NCBI GenBank assembly: GCA_946406035.1
Contig: CAMJJG010000015.1
Coordinates: 1 to 48,225, forward strand
Length of the DNA stretch: 48,225 nt
Reading direction: 5' to 3'
DNA from: an uncultured Prevotellaceae bacterium
Lineage (GTDB): Bacteria; Bacteroidota; Bacteroidia; Bacteroidales; Muribaculaceae
A model generated the notes under the pieces. It did no database searches, had not been told where the DNA came from, and saw only the letters and a program-made list of their open reading frames with translations. A program made the position numbers and the translations under genes. Below, one piece after another: positions 24,213 through 32,876 of the stretch; position 1 is the stretch's first letter; each line of letters opens with the position of its first letter.

Positions 24213-24220
24213 TACTTTTG
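24213..24220 (+). promoter_or_regulatory. -7 box upstream of the acyltransferase pseudogene (TACTTTTG)
   Basis: A full match to TAnnTTTG, about 60 bp before the ATG at 24281. No -33 TTTG is at the usual distance. Confidence 0.4.
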
Positions 24221-24280
24221 CGGCTGTCTAAGAGATTAATCAACGTAAATTCCAAGGTGTGAAGTCACGCCGCAATAGAA

Positions 24281-25339
24281 ATGGATAGTCAAGTTTTATC
24301 AAATTCTGGCCAGCAGTTGCCAACCGGCACCAAGCGAATCGAATATATAGACGCCCTGCGAGGCTTCACCATATTTTTGGTGGTTTTGTATCATGTTGCC
24401 TTTGTGTGCTTTAACCTACCTATAAAGCAGACTAATTTTCATAGGTTTTTTGTTCAGGTTCGAATGCCTATGTTTTTTTTAATTAGTGGCTTTGTTCTTT
24501 ATAAATCTAGCGTGGTGTGGAATGCGAGGCAGATTGTTGCTTTTTTCAGGAAAAAGATTCCAGTTCAATTATTGTCGCCGTTATTGTTCTTTGTTGTGTT
24601 TATGCATGTTTGGACAATAGATTATAGAGATGGTTTTTTCAATGATCCCAAGTATGGATATTGGTTTACATATGTTTTGTTTATCTATTATGTGATATAT
24701 GCTGTTGTCCGTTTTATTATCAGAACTAATAAATCCGATATAGTCCTTTTGGTAATTGGAATTTGTCTGCTGCCTGTGGGGTGGCCCCGCTTGGCGGAAT
24801 TCATTCCAGTGCCGGTTGAAATTTTGAGTTTCTTGAGTTTCCAACATTGGAAGTATTTTCTTTTTTTTGTTTTAGGTACCCTGCTGAAATAGTACTATAG
24901 CCAAGTTATAGCAATTATAAATGGCAATTGGTTACTAACTATTTGTATTGTTTTTTATTTCATGATTAATGCTTATAAGGATGTAATTCCTGTTCATCGT
25001 GAAATTAAAGCCTTTTTCTTAACAATCGCGGGTCTAGTAATTCTTTTTTCATTCTTTTATAAACAGCAGGATTTGTTTTCTAAGAAGAATCGATTAGGGT
25101 GCACAATGCAATACATGGGAAGAAGGACTCTTGATGTCTATTTAATTCATCATTTTTTGTTGCCCAGGAACCTGACGATTGTTACCGTGTTCAAGGATCA
25201 TCCCATGCCGGTGCTGGAGTTTGCGGCATCGTCGGCGTTGGCGATCTTGATTATTGCACTGTGCCTGCTGGTGAGCAACGTCATCAGGTTGAGCCCGTTC
25301 CTGGCTCACTGGCTGTTTGGCGTGAAAAAGGCCTCGTGA
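24281..25339 (+). pseudogene. Acyltransferase-3 family membrane protein interrupted by in-frame TAG
   Basis: Two pieces, 24281-24892 and the continuation through 25339, lie in the same reading frame and are separated only by one TAG codon at 24890-24892. Reading through gives about 352 residues, the normal length for acyltransferase-3 (OafA/YrhL-type) proteins. The N-terminus has RIEYIDALRGFTIFLVVLYH, the family signature with the catalytic His, then FFLISGFVLYK. The second half continues the series of membrane helices and contains GRRTLDVYLIHHFLL, a typical late motif. Intact members O-acylate surface polysaccharides. About 24400-25180 is strikingly AT-rich while both ends are GC-rich like the neighbours. 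The stop may be a real nonsense mutation, a recoded codon or a sequence error. The first is most likely. Confidence 0.75.
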
Positions 25340-25382
25340 CAAGCAATAAGCCCGTTAAATTTTGCGAAATAAAGTCGATGTC

Positions 25383-25414
25383 CTTGTACATATTAAAAAA
25401 AAGGCGTAATTTTG
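25383..25414 (+). promoter_or_regulatory. Promoter of bamD
   Basis: CTTG (25383-25386, 3/4 match to TTTG), a 20-nt spacer and TAATTTTG (25407-25414). The predicted start, near 25421, makes an ATG at 25423 almost leaderless and favours the ATG at 25444. Confidence 0.6.
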
Positions 25415-25443
25415 CAGGCTAAATGCGCAAAATCAACTTTTCG

Positions 25444-26250
25444 ATGATAAAGAAATTGACGGTAATAATGGCTCTGGCTTGTGTGTTGGCGGGCTGTGGC
25501 GAGTACAACAAGGTGATGAAAAGCAGTGACCTTGAGTACAAGTACGCCTATGCCAAGAAGGCGTTTGAGAACAAGCGTTATGCCCAGGCCTATACCATCT
25601 TGACCGACCTGGTGCCTGTCTTTCGTGGCACACCCCATGCCGAGGAGTCGCTATATCTGTTGGCGTTGAGCTACTATGAGAACAAGGACTACATCAGTGC
25701 CGGTTCCTATTTCAAGCAGTACTACCAGCGTTATCCACGTGGCCAGTATGCCGAGTTGGCCCGGTTCTATGCCGGATATGGGTTCTATCTGGATTCGCCT
25801 GATCCCCAGCTGGATCAGTCCGAGACCATTCGTGCCATGGAGGAGTTGCAAGCCTTCTTGGACTATTTCCCCAAGAGTGACAAGGCCTCGATAGCCCAGA
25901 GCGCGGTGTTTGAGTTGCAGGACAAGTTGGTGCTCAAGGAGTTGCAGAACGCTACACTGTATTACAACCTGGGCAATTACATGGGCAACAACTACGAGAG
26001 TGCTGTCATCACCGCTCAGAATGCCATCAAGTCCTACCCCTATAGTAAATACAAGGAGGACCTGGAGATGCTCGTGCTGCGTTCGCGATACAAGGAGGCG
26101 AGCGAGAGCGTCATGGAGAAGAAACTGGAGCGATTCCGCACGGTTATCGACGAGTATTACTCGTTTATCAACGATTATCCCGAGAGCAAGATGCGCAAGG
26201 AGGCCGACAACATCTTCAAGATCGCCAACAGGTATGTAAACGGCCATTAA
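25444..26250 (+). CDS. bamD: Outer membrane assembly lipoprotein BamD
   Basis: BamD is the essential lipoprotein partner of BamA that helps fold beta-barrel proteins into the outer membrane. The start at 25444 (MIKKLTVIMALACVLAGC) gives a lipoprotein signal with Cys18. The rest is a chain of TPR-like hairpins: YAYAKKAFENKRYAQAYTIL, then EESLYLLALSYYENKDYISAGSYF, then the RYPRGQYAELARFYAGYGFY segment. This is the usual BamD arrangement, at 268 residues. A frame start at 25423 is possible but lies too near the predicted transcription start. The omega subunit gene follows 51 bp downstream, an order common in Bacteroidota. Confidence 0.93.
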   Translation: MIKKLTVIMALACVLAGCGEYNKVMKSSDLEYKYAYAKKAFENKRYAQAYTILTDLVPVFRGTPHAEESLYLLALSYYENKDYISAGSYFKQYYQRYPRGQYAELARFYAGYGFYLDSPDPQLDQSETIRAMEELQAFLDYFPKSDKASIAQSAVFELQDKLVLKELQNATLYYNLGNYMGNNYESAVITAQNAIKSYPYSKYKEDLEMLVLRSRYKEASESVMEKKLERFRTVIDEYYSFINDYPESKMRKEADNIFKIANRYVNGH

Positions 26251-26301
26251 GTTCAATAAAAAGAGAATAACAACACATTATATAATAATTTCAAGTAAGA
26301 C

Positions 26302-26634
26302 ATGGATTACAAGAAAACAAACGCGCCACTCACCACTACCGTTCATGACATCATCGAGATGGCAGAGCCCACGGGTAACATCTATGAGACCGTGTGCATT
26401 ATCAGCAAGCGAGCCAACCAGATTGCTGCCGAGATGAAGTCTGACCTCGAGAAGAAGTTACAGGAGTTTGCCACCCTTAACGATAACCTCGAGGAGATCA
26501 GCGAGAACCGTGAGCAGATCGAGATCTCGAAGTATTATGAGAAGTTGCCGAAGCCCACGCTGATAGCCACTCAAGAATATCTCGAAGACAAGCTCGCTTA
26601 TCGCAATCTCGCTAAAGAAAAAGAAGAATTCTGA
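26302..26634 (+). CDS. rpoZ: RNA polymerase omega (Rpb6-type) subunit
   Basis: This 110-residue protein is the Bacteroidota form of the omega subunit, which supports assembly of the beta' subunit of RNA polymerase. The core is NIYETVCIISKRANQIAAEM, matching the conserved RANQI helix of the Rpb6/omega family. A charged helical tail ends KPTLIATQEYLEDKLAYR, as is typical after the core in this phylum. Position directly after bamD supports the assignment. A strong terminator follows 8 bp after the stop, so bamD-rpoZ is a two-gene unit. Confidence 0.88.
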   Translation: MDYKKTNAPLTTTVHDIIEMAEPTGNIYETVCIISKRANQIAAEMKSDLEKKLQEFATLNDNLEEISENREQIEISKYYEKLPKPTLIATQEYLEDKLAYRNLAKEKEEF

Positions 26635-26641
26635 TTGATGA

Positions 26642-26670
26642 CGGTGCCTCTCAAGGGCGCCGTTTTTTTT
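26642..26670 (+). terminator. Rho-independent terminator of bamD-rpoZ
   Basis: CGGTGCC (26642-26648) pairs with GGCGCCG (26656-26662) with one wobble, followed by eight T residues. Confidence 0.85.
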
Positions 26671-26816
26671 GGCGGTTTGCTCGAGCCGTGATATGGCGTT
26701 GGCTCCTAACCCTGCGGGCGAATTGAGTTGAATGGAAATGAATATGTGATTTGGTATAATTAATTGGCTCGATTAGCGATATCAGCTCTAAAAGAACGTT
26801 TGTGGACCGCAACAAT

Positions 26817-27524
26817 TTATTCGAGCCGCGCGGCTGCTAGCGTGAAAACCGAGACGCTCACGCCGTTGATGCCCTTGAGCAACTGGGCACAAGCTGTGAG
26901 GGTCGACCCCGTAGTGATAACGTCATCTACCAGCAGGATGTGTTGGCCAGCCAGTTGCTGGGCTTGGTTGTTGAGCGCGTAATTGCCCTGTATGTTCTGC
27001 CATCGCTCGAGTGCCCCCTTGTGGGTCTGGGTGGAGTGGGGGCGCACGGCCCTCAATGCCTCGACATATTGCACACCCAGGGCCCTGGCGATGCCACGGG
27101 CCAGATACTCGCTCTGGTTGTAGCCGCGATGGGCGAGCTTGCTGCGGTGTAATGGCACCGCCGTCACCACATCAATGCGGTCAAAGAAGTGGCTGCTGGC
27201 CATGTCGCCCACGGCGCGGGCGGCCAGCCATTGGCCCATCAGGGGCATGCCGTGATACTTGATGTCGTGGAGGATGCTGGCATAGGGCGCCCCTTTCTCG
27301 TAGAAGAAATAGGCGGTAGCCCGCTCGATGGGCACCTTGCCGGCAAAGTGCTGCTCCATTGTGTTGAAATCGGTCTCCTCATATCGAGTGCGCGGCAACT
27401 TGGCCAAACAACGCCTGCACAGCCATTTCTCGTCGCCATCGAGAGCCTGGCGGCACACGGGGCAGACGCGCGGCATGGCCACATCGGCCGCCGCTTGCAG
27501 CCATTGTTTAATCGTCTTGATCAT
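26817..27524 (-). CDS. comF: ComF family phosphoribosyltransferase-like protein
   Basis: This 235-residue protein has a zinc ribbon (Cys21, Cys24, Cys36, Cys39) and a type I phosphoribosyltransferase fold with the PRPP loop ILLVDDVITTGST near residue 200. AVPLHRSKLAHRGYNQSEYLA is the ComF/GntX signature. In naturally competent bacteria ComF helps import DNA. In others its role is unclear, possibly in DNA uptake or nucleotide salvage. Its start overlaps the end of recX by 17 bp, so the two are translationally coupled. It is the last gene of the patatin, recX, comF unit. Confidence 0.9.
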   Translation of the reverse strand: MIKTIKQWLQAAADVAMPRVCPVCRQALDGDEKWLCRRCLAKLPRTRYEETDFNTMEQHFAGKVPIERATAYFFYEKGAPYASILHDIKYHGMPLMGQWLAARAVGDMASSHFFDRIDVVTAVPLHRSKLAHRGYNQSEYLARGIARALGVQYVEALRAVRPHSTQTHKGALERWQNIQGNYALNNQAQQLAGQHILLVDDVITTGSTLTACAQLLKGINGVSVSVFTLAAARLE

Positions 27525-28005
27525 CGAGGGCGGTCACTCGTTTAACACATTGGCTGGCGATAGCAGTCTCAAAGCCCCGTGAGGCGGCAAAGCGCATCAT
27601 GGCCGCCCATGCGGCACGTGGCTCGCGCTGGTTGAGTGAGCGCCATTTGGCACGCAGCAACTCGGTCAGCCGCCCGATGTACTCATCGTCGTCGATAGCG
27701 GCTGCCATGGCCTGTTCGATAACCGGGGCGGGAATGCCTTTTAGCTTGAGCTGGTAGGCGATTTTGATTCTTCCCCAGCCATTAAACTTGAAGCGATCCT
27801 TGATGAATGCCGTTGCAAACCGCTCATCGTCAACAAATCCCTGCTCGGTGAGCTTGTCCATGACCCTGCTGGCGTCGCTAGCCGACAGCCCCCACTTGAT
27901 GAGCTTCGAGCGGATGTCGGCTGGGGCCTGCTCGCTGCGTGCGCACAATGCTGCGGCACGGTTCATGGCTTGGGTCGCCGTGAGCGGCTGTCTGGGACTA
28001 TTCAT
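27508..28005 (-). CDS. recX: Regulatory protein RecX
   Basis: RecX binds RecA filaments and limits their growth. The protein is helical, with three RecX-type repeats: RAAALCARSEQAPADIRSKL, then DKLTEQGFVDDERFATAFI, then the GWGRIKIAYQLKLKGI segment. FVDDERFA is the most typical motif. I use the ATG at 28005 (MNSPRQPL), giving 165 residues. An ATG at 28032 would overlap the patatin gene further and adds nothing conserved. recX is not next to recA here (recA lies about 14 kb away) but sits between patatin and comF with overlaps at both ends. Confidence 0.9.
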   Translation of the reverse strand: MNSPRQPLTATQAMNRAAALCARSEQAPADIRSKLIKWGLSASDASRVMDKLTEQGFVDDERFATAFIKDRFKFNGWGRIKIAYQLKLKGIPAPVIEQAMAAAIDDDEYIGRLTELLRAKWRSLNQREPRAAWAAMMRFAASRGFETAIASQCVKRVTALDDQDD

Positions 28006-28882
28006 TGCGGGTTGGCGTTTCGATGGGTGCATTCAAGAACTTCTTGAGGTCATCGAGTTGTGCGAGGGCCTGCTCGCGCCCTTGCTGATAGACGCGGTTC
28101 ATCTCCTCGGGGTCGTGAGTCGTGCGACTCACGTCGAGTGGCTTTAATGGTCTGAAGACAAATGCGTTGCCCTTGCGCTCCTGTTCCTTGACATATTGCA
28201 GCTGCTTGTTGTAGAGGGCGGGACGGTGTTGCAGTGCCTCGATGACTTTGGGCCACTTGCGCAGCAGCGGCTTCATGAGCCAGAGGCCGTGCTCGGTGGT
28301 TTTGCGATAGCCGTCCTCGCGGGTGAGAACGACTACATTGCGATTGTATCCCTTGTTGATCATGAATTCCAGGGGAATGGAATCGGCGAGGCCGCCGTCG
28401 AGCAGCAGGTGCCCTCCCACCTCGACGGGCTGTGCCACCACAGGCATGGAGGCCGAAGCGCGGATCCACTCAAAGCAGTCGTTATCGACCCTGTCCAGCC
28501 GATGATACACGCCCTGTCCTGATTTCACATCAAAGCACACGGCATAGCACTCCATGGGCGAGTCCTCGAAGGCATTGTAGTCAAACACATCATAGTGGGT
28601 GGGAACCAGATGGTAGGCAAACCAGGCATTGTAGTAGTTGCCGGTCTTCAATAGCGACATGATGCCGCTGTAGCGCTTGTCACGGGCAAACCGCACGTTG
28701 TAGCGCAGTGCGCGGCCCGCTTGCCGTGACTTGTAGTTGCAGCCAAAGGCGATGCCGGCCGACACGCCCACCATGCCGTCTAAATAGATGTGGTTCTCCA
28801 TGAGCACGTCCAGGATGCCACAGGTGTACATGCCCCGCATGCCACCTCCCTCAAGCACAAGTCCTGTTTTATCAAATGCCAT
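27998..28882 (-). CDS. Patatin-like phospholipase
   Basis: This 294-residue cytoplasmic lipid hydrolase has a Ser-Asp dyad. The oxyanion loop GGGMRG lies at 12-17, the nucleophile elbow GVSAG has Ser41, and the DGG motif has Asp162. This is the bacterial YjjU-type branch, without signal peptide. It is likely an acyl hydrolase of phospholipids, with substrate unknown. I start at the ATG at 28882 (MAFDKTGLVLEGGG), 12 bp inside the longest frame, since the family usually begins close to the glycine loop. A consensus promoter lies at 28921-28952. The stop overlaps the recX start by 8 bp. Confidence 0.9.
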   Translation of the reverse strand: MAFDKTGLVLEGGGMRGMYTCGILDVLMENHIYLDGMVGVSAGIAFGCNYKSRQAGRALRYNVRFARDKRYSGIMSLLKTGNYYNAWFAYHLVPTHYDVFDYNAFEDSPMECYAVCFDVKSGQGVYHRLDRVDNDCFEWIRASASMPVVAQPVEVGGHLLLDGGLADSIPLEFMINKGYNRNVVVLTREDGYRKTTEHGLWLMKPLLRKWPKVIEALQHRPALYNKQLQYVKEQERKGNAFVFRPLKPLDVSRTTHDPEEMNRVYQQGREQALAQLDDLKKFLNAPIETPTRNE

Positions 28883-28920
28883 ATTTCTAGTCAATGAGAA
28901 TAATAGTTGTTATTGAACGG

Positions 28921-28952
28921 CAAAATTAATGAAAGTTTTCTGAAACGGCAAA
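28921..28952 (-). promoter_or_regulatory. Consensus promoter of the patatin-recX-comF unit
   Basis: On the minus strand TTTG (28952-28949), a 20-nt spacer and TAATTTTG (28928-28921) match fully. The predicted start is near 28914, about 32 nt before the ATG at 28882. Confidence 0.75.
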
Positions 28953-29102
28953 TGTTATCAGTCACGCTGTGGGGCATTGGCTCGCGTTAGTGCTATCAGA
29001 CTCCCCGTTAACATGTTTTTTGGAAAATATTTATCAATATGTGGCATGAAACCGCCAGAATTTTGCTAATTTCGCCAATGTTTTCAACCTTTAATGACCA
29101 AA

Positions 29103-29756
29103 ATGAAGAAATTAGACACCTTACTTGCCGAGAAATTGATGCAGATCAATGCCATCAAGTTACAGCCCGATAGCCCATTTGCATGGGCAACTGGCTGGAA
29201 TTCACCCATCTATACCGACTTGAGGATGACTTTGTCCTATCCCGAGGTGCGAAACCTGATTAAGGTGGAGATGGCAAGACTCATCATGGAGAATTACGGT
29301 GATGCCGACGTGATAGCCGGAATCGCTACCGGGGCGATTGCCCATGGTGCGCTGGTGGCCGACTCGCTGGCGATGCCCTTTGTGTATGTGCGTTCCACGC
29401 CCAAGGATCATGGCCTGGAAAACCTTATCGAGGGAGACATCAAGCCGGGGCAAAAGGTGGTGCTCATCGAGGATCAGCTCTCGACGGGCAATAATTGCAA
29501 GAAGTGCCTCAATACCGTGCGCGATGCCGGCGGTATCGTCGTTGGCGCAGTGGTGATTTTTGATTATCAGTTCTCGATTGCCGCCAAGGCCTTGAAGCGC
29601 GCCAAGTTGCCCATCATCACGCTCACCAACTTTGAGACGATGCTCGACGTGGCCATGGATAGTGGCCATCTCACCCAAGCCGATGCCGATGCCCTGCAGC
29701 AGTGGCACAGCGACCCCGAGAACTGGGCTCCCGCAGGCTTTGACACGGTTGATTAA
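29103..29756 (+). CDS. pyrE: Orotate phosphoribosyltransferase
   Basis: PyrE joins orotate to PRPP to form OMP in pyrimidine synthesis. The 217-residue protein has the N-terminal IKLQPDSPFAWATGWNSPIY substrate loop, the flexible loop RSTPKDHG, and the PRPP-binding motif VVLIEDQLSTGNN. In most homologues the last motif reads EDxxxTGG/S, so the NN ending is a small variation. I use the ATG at 29103 (MKKLDTLLAEKL), which aligns with the usual start; an ATG at 29094 is also in frame. The nearest upstream box, TAATTTCG at 29067-29074, is a 7/8 match to TAnnTTTG. It is followed by an SRPBCC gene and a glycosidase on the same strand. Confidence 0.95.
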   Translation: MKKLDTLLAEKLMQINAIKLQPDSPFAWATGWNSPIYTDLRMTLSYPEVRNLIKVEMARLIMENYGDADVIAGIATGAIAHGALVADSLAMPFVYVRSTPKDHGLENLIEGDIKPGQKVVLIEDQLSTGNNCKKCLNTVRDAGGIVVGAVVIFDYQFSIAAKALKRAKLPIITLTNFETMLDVAMDSGHLTQADADALQQWHSDPENWAPAGFDTVD

Positions 29757-29801
29757 TGACAAGCAGCAGTAGTAGTATTTATCCGCTAAAACCCCCTAAC
29801 A

Positions 29802-30245
29802 ATGGAATCATTCAAGAGTGCTCCCCATGCCATCGCATGTGATGCGGCAACGATATACAGCAAACTCACTAATCCCTCGCTCATCCAGCAGCAGATCGAG
29901 GCTCATGCCGACAAGATTGACGAGACCGCCCGTCAGCACCTCGACACGGTCAAGTTTACCCAGGACACCATCGCCATCCAGTCGCCGATGGGCGAGGTGA
30001 CGCTAGCGCTCGACCACGAGAACAGCGTTGAGGGGCAACGTGTCGTCTACACGGCGTCCCAATCGCCGGTTCCCATCAACATGGTCATTAACCTTGAGCC
30101 GCAGCCCGATGCCACGACGATGAGTACGGCCGAGCTGCAGCTGAATCTGCCTTTCTTTCTGCGCAAGATGGTCGAGGGGCAGCTGCAGGAAGGGGCCAAC
30201 CGCTTCGGCGAGCTGCTGGCCCGCATTCCGTTCGACAGGCTTTAA
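29802..30245 (+). CDS. SRPBCC (START-like) family protein
   Basis: This 147-residue protein lacks a signal peptide. It has the expected layout of the SRPBCC helix-grip fold: a first strand (ESFKSAPHAIACDAATIYSKL), a central run of strands (DTIAIQSPMGEVTLALDHE) and a long C-terminal helix (EGQLQEGANRFGELLARI). The fold binds small hydrophobic ligands. No specific ligand or function is known to me. Homologues next to pyrE are familiar from Bacteroides genomes, where they are also uncharacterised. It lies 45 bp after pyrE and 17 bp before the glycosidase gene. Confidence 0.75.
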   Translation: MESFKSAPHAIACDAATIYSKLTNPSLIQQQIEAHADKIDETARQHLDTVKFTQDTIAIQSPMGEVTLALDHENSVEGQRVVYTASQSPVPINMVINLEPQPDATTMSTAELQLNLPFFLRKMVEGQLQEGANRFGELLARIPFDRL

Positions 30246-30262
30246 CCAAAATTCGATAAGTT

Positions 30263-32818
30263 ATGAAACGATATTTTATAATGGTGCTCGCGGCTGTGCT
30301 GCTATCGGGCACAATTACTTGTGCCTGGGGCTATGGTATGCCCAAGCGGGAATTCCGCTCGGCATGGATCGCCACCGTGTGGGGCCTTGACTGGCCGTCG
30401 CAGGGGGCTGGCGCCACCAAGCAGATGCAGCAGATGGATCGCTTGCTCGACTCGCTGCGGGTCAATAACTTCAACGCGGTGAACTTCCAGGTGCGGTCGA
30501 TGTGTGACGCGATGTATCAGTCCAGCCTGGAGCCATGGTCAAGTTTCCTGACCGGCCAGCGTGGGCAGTATCCTGGCTTTGACCCGTTGCAGTATGTAGT
30601 CGAGGGGTGCCACAAGCGCGGCATGGAGTGTCACGCGTGGGTCAATCCTTACCGCTGGAGCACTGGCTCCAACTGGAATACGCCTCAAGATCAAGAACTC
30701 AAGGAGGACGGGTGGCTCTTGACCCATGAGTCGACCGTGATCCTGGACCCGGGTCAACAACGCACCATCGACCGCATTGTTGCCGTTTGCAAGGAGATCA
30801 TTACCAACTATGATGTTGATGGTATCCTCTATGACGATTACTTTTATCCTCAAGGCATTCCCACCGATGCAACCGCCGGCGACTATGACGAGTGGCAGGC
30901 TTCGGGAACGTCAATGACCTTTGGCGACTGGCGCCGTGACAACGTCAACCGCATGGTGCGGGCCGTCTATGACATGATACAGCAGACCCGTCCCGAGGTG
31001 CGTTTCGGCATCTCGCCGGCAGGCGTCGCCGCCAGCAGTTCGGCAGTCGCCAGCCAGTATGGCGTGGATCCGTGTCCCGCGGGTAGTGACTGGCAGTATA
31101 ACGGCATCTTCAGCGACCCGTTGGCCTGGTTGTCGTCGCATAGCATCGACTATATCTCGCCACAGGTTTATTGGAAAATCGGCGCTACCGCCGACTATGG
31201 CAAGATCACGCCCTGGTGGGGCAAGGTCGCCAAGAAGTTTGAACGCCATGTGTACATATCCTCGTCGATTTCGTCAATTACCAGCGCCTCTACCCAGGAG
31301 CAGTACAAGGAGTATGCCGACGAGGTCGAACTCAACCGCACGAGCTCGCTGGACGAGAATCCCGGTGCCATTTTCTACTCCTGCAAGTATCTGTATGCCA
31401 TGAACCGCAATTCGCTGGGGCATTACTTGAAGAACACGGTGTTCACGCGTCCCGCGCTGCCGCCCGTGATGGCGTGGAAACCGCAATACAACCCGGGCGT
31501 GGTGCAAAACCTCAAGCGCGTGGGCAACCAGCTGCAGTGGTACGGCCAGGATAACGCGCGCTACACGGTTTATGCCATGCCGATGACGATGAACACCTCG
31601 ACCTTTGCTTGGCAGGTCGATTACCTGCTGGGCATGTGCTATGACCAGTGGTTTGACATTCCGGCCCAGTATCAGCAGGGCTATCAGTACGCTGTGTGTG
31701 CGATGGACCGCGTTGGCAACGAGTGGGAGCCAGTATTCTTGAGCGTGGAGCTTGACCAGCTGGGTGATCCCGAGCTCGTCTCGCCCGAGGATTGCGAGTG
31801 GACCAATGCCCCCTTTGAGTTCAAGTGGCATCCGGTTGATGGCGCTACGAGTTATTTGGTCGAGTTGACGTTGTCTCCCGAGTTCGCCAGTGTGCTGGAA
31901 CGCGTCAGCGTGACCGATACCGTGGCCAGCAATCTCTTGTTCGGCAAGCTCGAGCATCGAGGCGTGCTGTTCTGGCGCGTGCAGTCGTGTGCCGACAGTT
32001 GCTATAGCGGCGTGAGCGAGGTGCGTAGCATCACTACCATGTTGCTCACGATTCTTGAGCCAGCCGACGGCAGTGAGGAACTGGAGGCCCCCGTGACCAT
32101 CTCGTGGTATAACTGCGGCAGCACCGAGGCGGCGACGCTTCAGGTCGCTAGCGATGACAGCTTCGCGTCGCTGGTGTTCAGCGGCTCCTCGTCAACTGGT
32201 TCGCTCGTTATCCCCGATGGAGTGCTTGAACCCGGCAACACCTATTTTGCGCGTGTGCTTCTCACTGTCGATGGCATTGCGATGACCAGCAATGTCGTGC
32301 GTTTCTCGGTTGCTCATGCTGCGGCCCACTTTGCCGTGCCCGTCGATGGCGGAACGCTCCATGCCGGGCAGCACATCACCCTGCAGCCACAGCAATGGGC
32401 CACCAGCTATGTTATCGAGGTTTCTCCGAGCGCGACCAGTTGGGCCCGCAATCGCTTCATCGAGACGTTGAAGGATGGCCGTTACCAGTCCACCCTGCCG
32501 GCTGGGGAAATCAAGGTCAATGGCAAACTCATGGAGGATGGTGCCACCTATTATGCCCGCAGCAAGACCAGCTACCTCGACTTTGACGGCAATTCCCATA
32601 CCACGGGTTACGGCCCCGTTATCTCGTTTGTTTATCGCATGGACGATGCCGTGCCAGGCGATGTTAACAGCGATGGCGAGGTCAACATTGCCGACGTCAA
32701 CGCCGTTATCGACTTGATCCAGTCTGGCGCATTCATCCCCGCCGGTGACGTCAACAGCGACGGCGAGGTCAATATCGCCGACATCAACTCAGTCATCGAC
32801 CTCATCCTCAATGCTTGA
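30263..32818 (+). CDS. GHL10-type (family 10-like) glycosyl hydrolase with dockerin-type tail
   Basis: This 851-residue exported protein has a signal peptide (about 1-23). A TIM-barrel domain at about 28-385 is of the GHL10/YngK type: REFRSAWIATVWGLDWPS, then CHAWVNPYRW, then the DVDGILYDDYFYP strand and FGISPAGV. In related proteins this domain is linked to hydrolysis of glycans, including peptidoglycan-like ones. Two fibronectin-like beta domains follow (about 505-600 and 605-690), then one more beta domain. The tail (about 785-851) has two copies of GDVNSDGEVNIAD, a dockerin type I repeat pair. The gene begins 17 bp after the SRPBCC gene, so it may be read from the pyrE transcript. No cohesin is present in this window. 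Confidence 0.85.
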   Translation: MKRYFIMVLAAVLLSGTITCAWGYGMPKREFRSAWIATVWGLDWPSQGAGATKQMQQMDRLLDSLRVNNFNAVNFQVRSMCDAMYQSSLEPWSSFLTGQRGQYPGFDPLQYVVEGCHKRGMECHAWVNPYRWSTGSNWNTPQDQELKEDGWLLTHESTVILDPGQQRTIDRIVAVCKEIITNYDVDGILYDDYFYPQGIPTDATAGDYDEWQASGTSMTFGDWRRDNVNRMVRAVYDMIQQTRPEVRFGISPAGVAASSSAVASQYGVDPCPAGSDWQYNGIFSDPLAWLSSHSIDYISPQVYWKIGATADYGKITPWWGKVAKKFERHVYISSSISSITSASTQEQYKEYADEVELNRTSSLDENPGAIFYSCKYLYAMNRNSLGHYLKNTVFTRPALPPVMAWKPQYNPGVVQNLKRVGNQLQWYGQDNARYTVYAMPMTMNTSTFAWQVDYLLGMCYDQWFDIPAQYQQGYQYAVCAMDRVGNEWEPVFLSVELDQLGDPELVSPEDCEWTNAPFEFKWHPVDGATSYLVELTLSPEFASVLERVSVTDTVASNLLFGKLEHRGVLFWRVQSCADSCYSGVSEVRSITTMLLTILEPADGSEELEAPVTISWYNCGSTEAATLQVASDDSFASLVFSGSSSTGSLVIPDGVLEPGNTYFARVLLTVDGIAMTSNVVRFSVAHAAAHFAVPVDGGTLHAGQHITLQPQQWATSYVIEVSPSATSWARNRFIETLKDGRYQSTLPAGEIKVNGKLMEDGATYYARSKTSYLDFDGNSHTTGYGPVISFVYRMDDAVPGDVNSDGEVNIADVNAVIDLIQSGAFIPAGDVNSDGEVNIADINSVIDLILNA

Positions 32819-32876
32819 CTAGTGTTTAATAGAATAGAAAAGGAACTCTTGCCTTTCTATCACCGTGGATGGGGTG

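Noticed and set aside
24890-24961. Reading the acyltransferase locus as two separate small genes
   Set aside because: The codons between the two pieces are in the same frame and continue a membrane helix. A single gene with one nonsense codon explains the data better.
32819-32876. A hairpin (TAGAAAAGG against CCTTTCTA) between the convergent GHL10 and symporter genes
   Set aside because: The stem contains a bulge and lacks a clear T tract on either strand, so it is too weak to list as a terminator.
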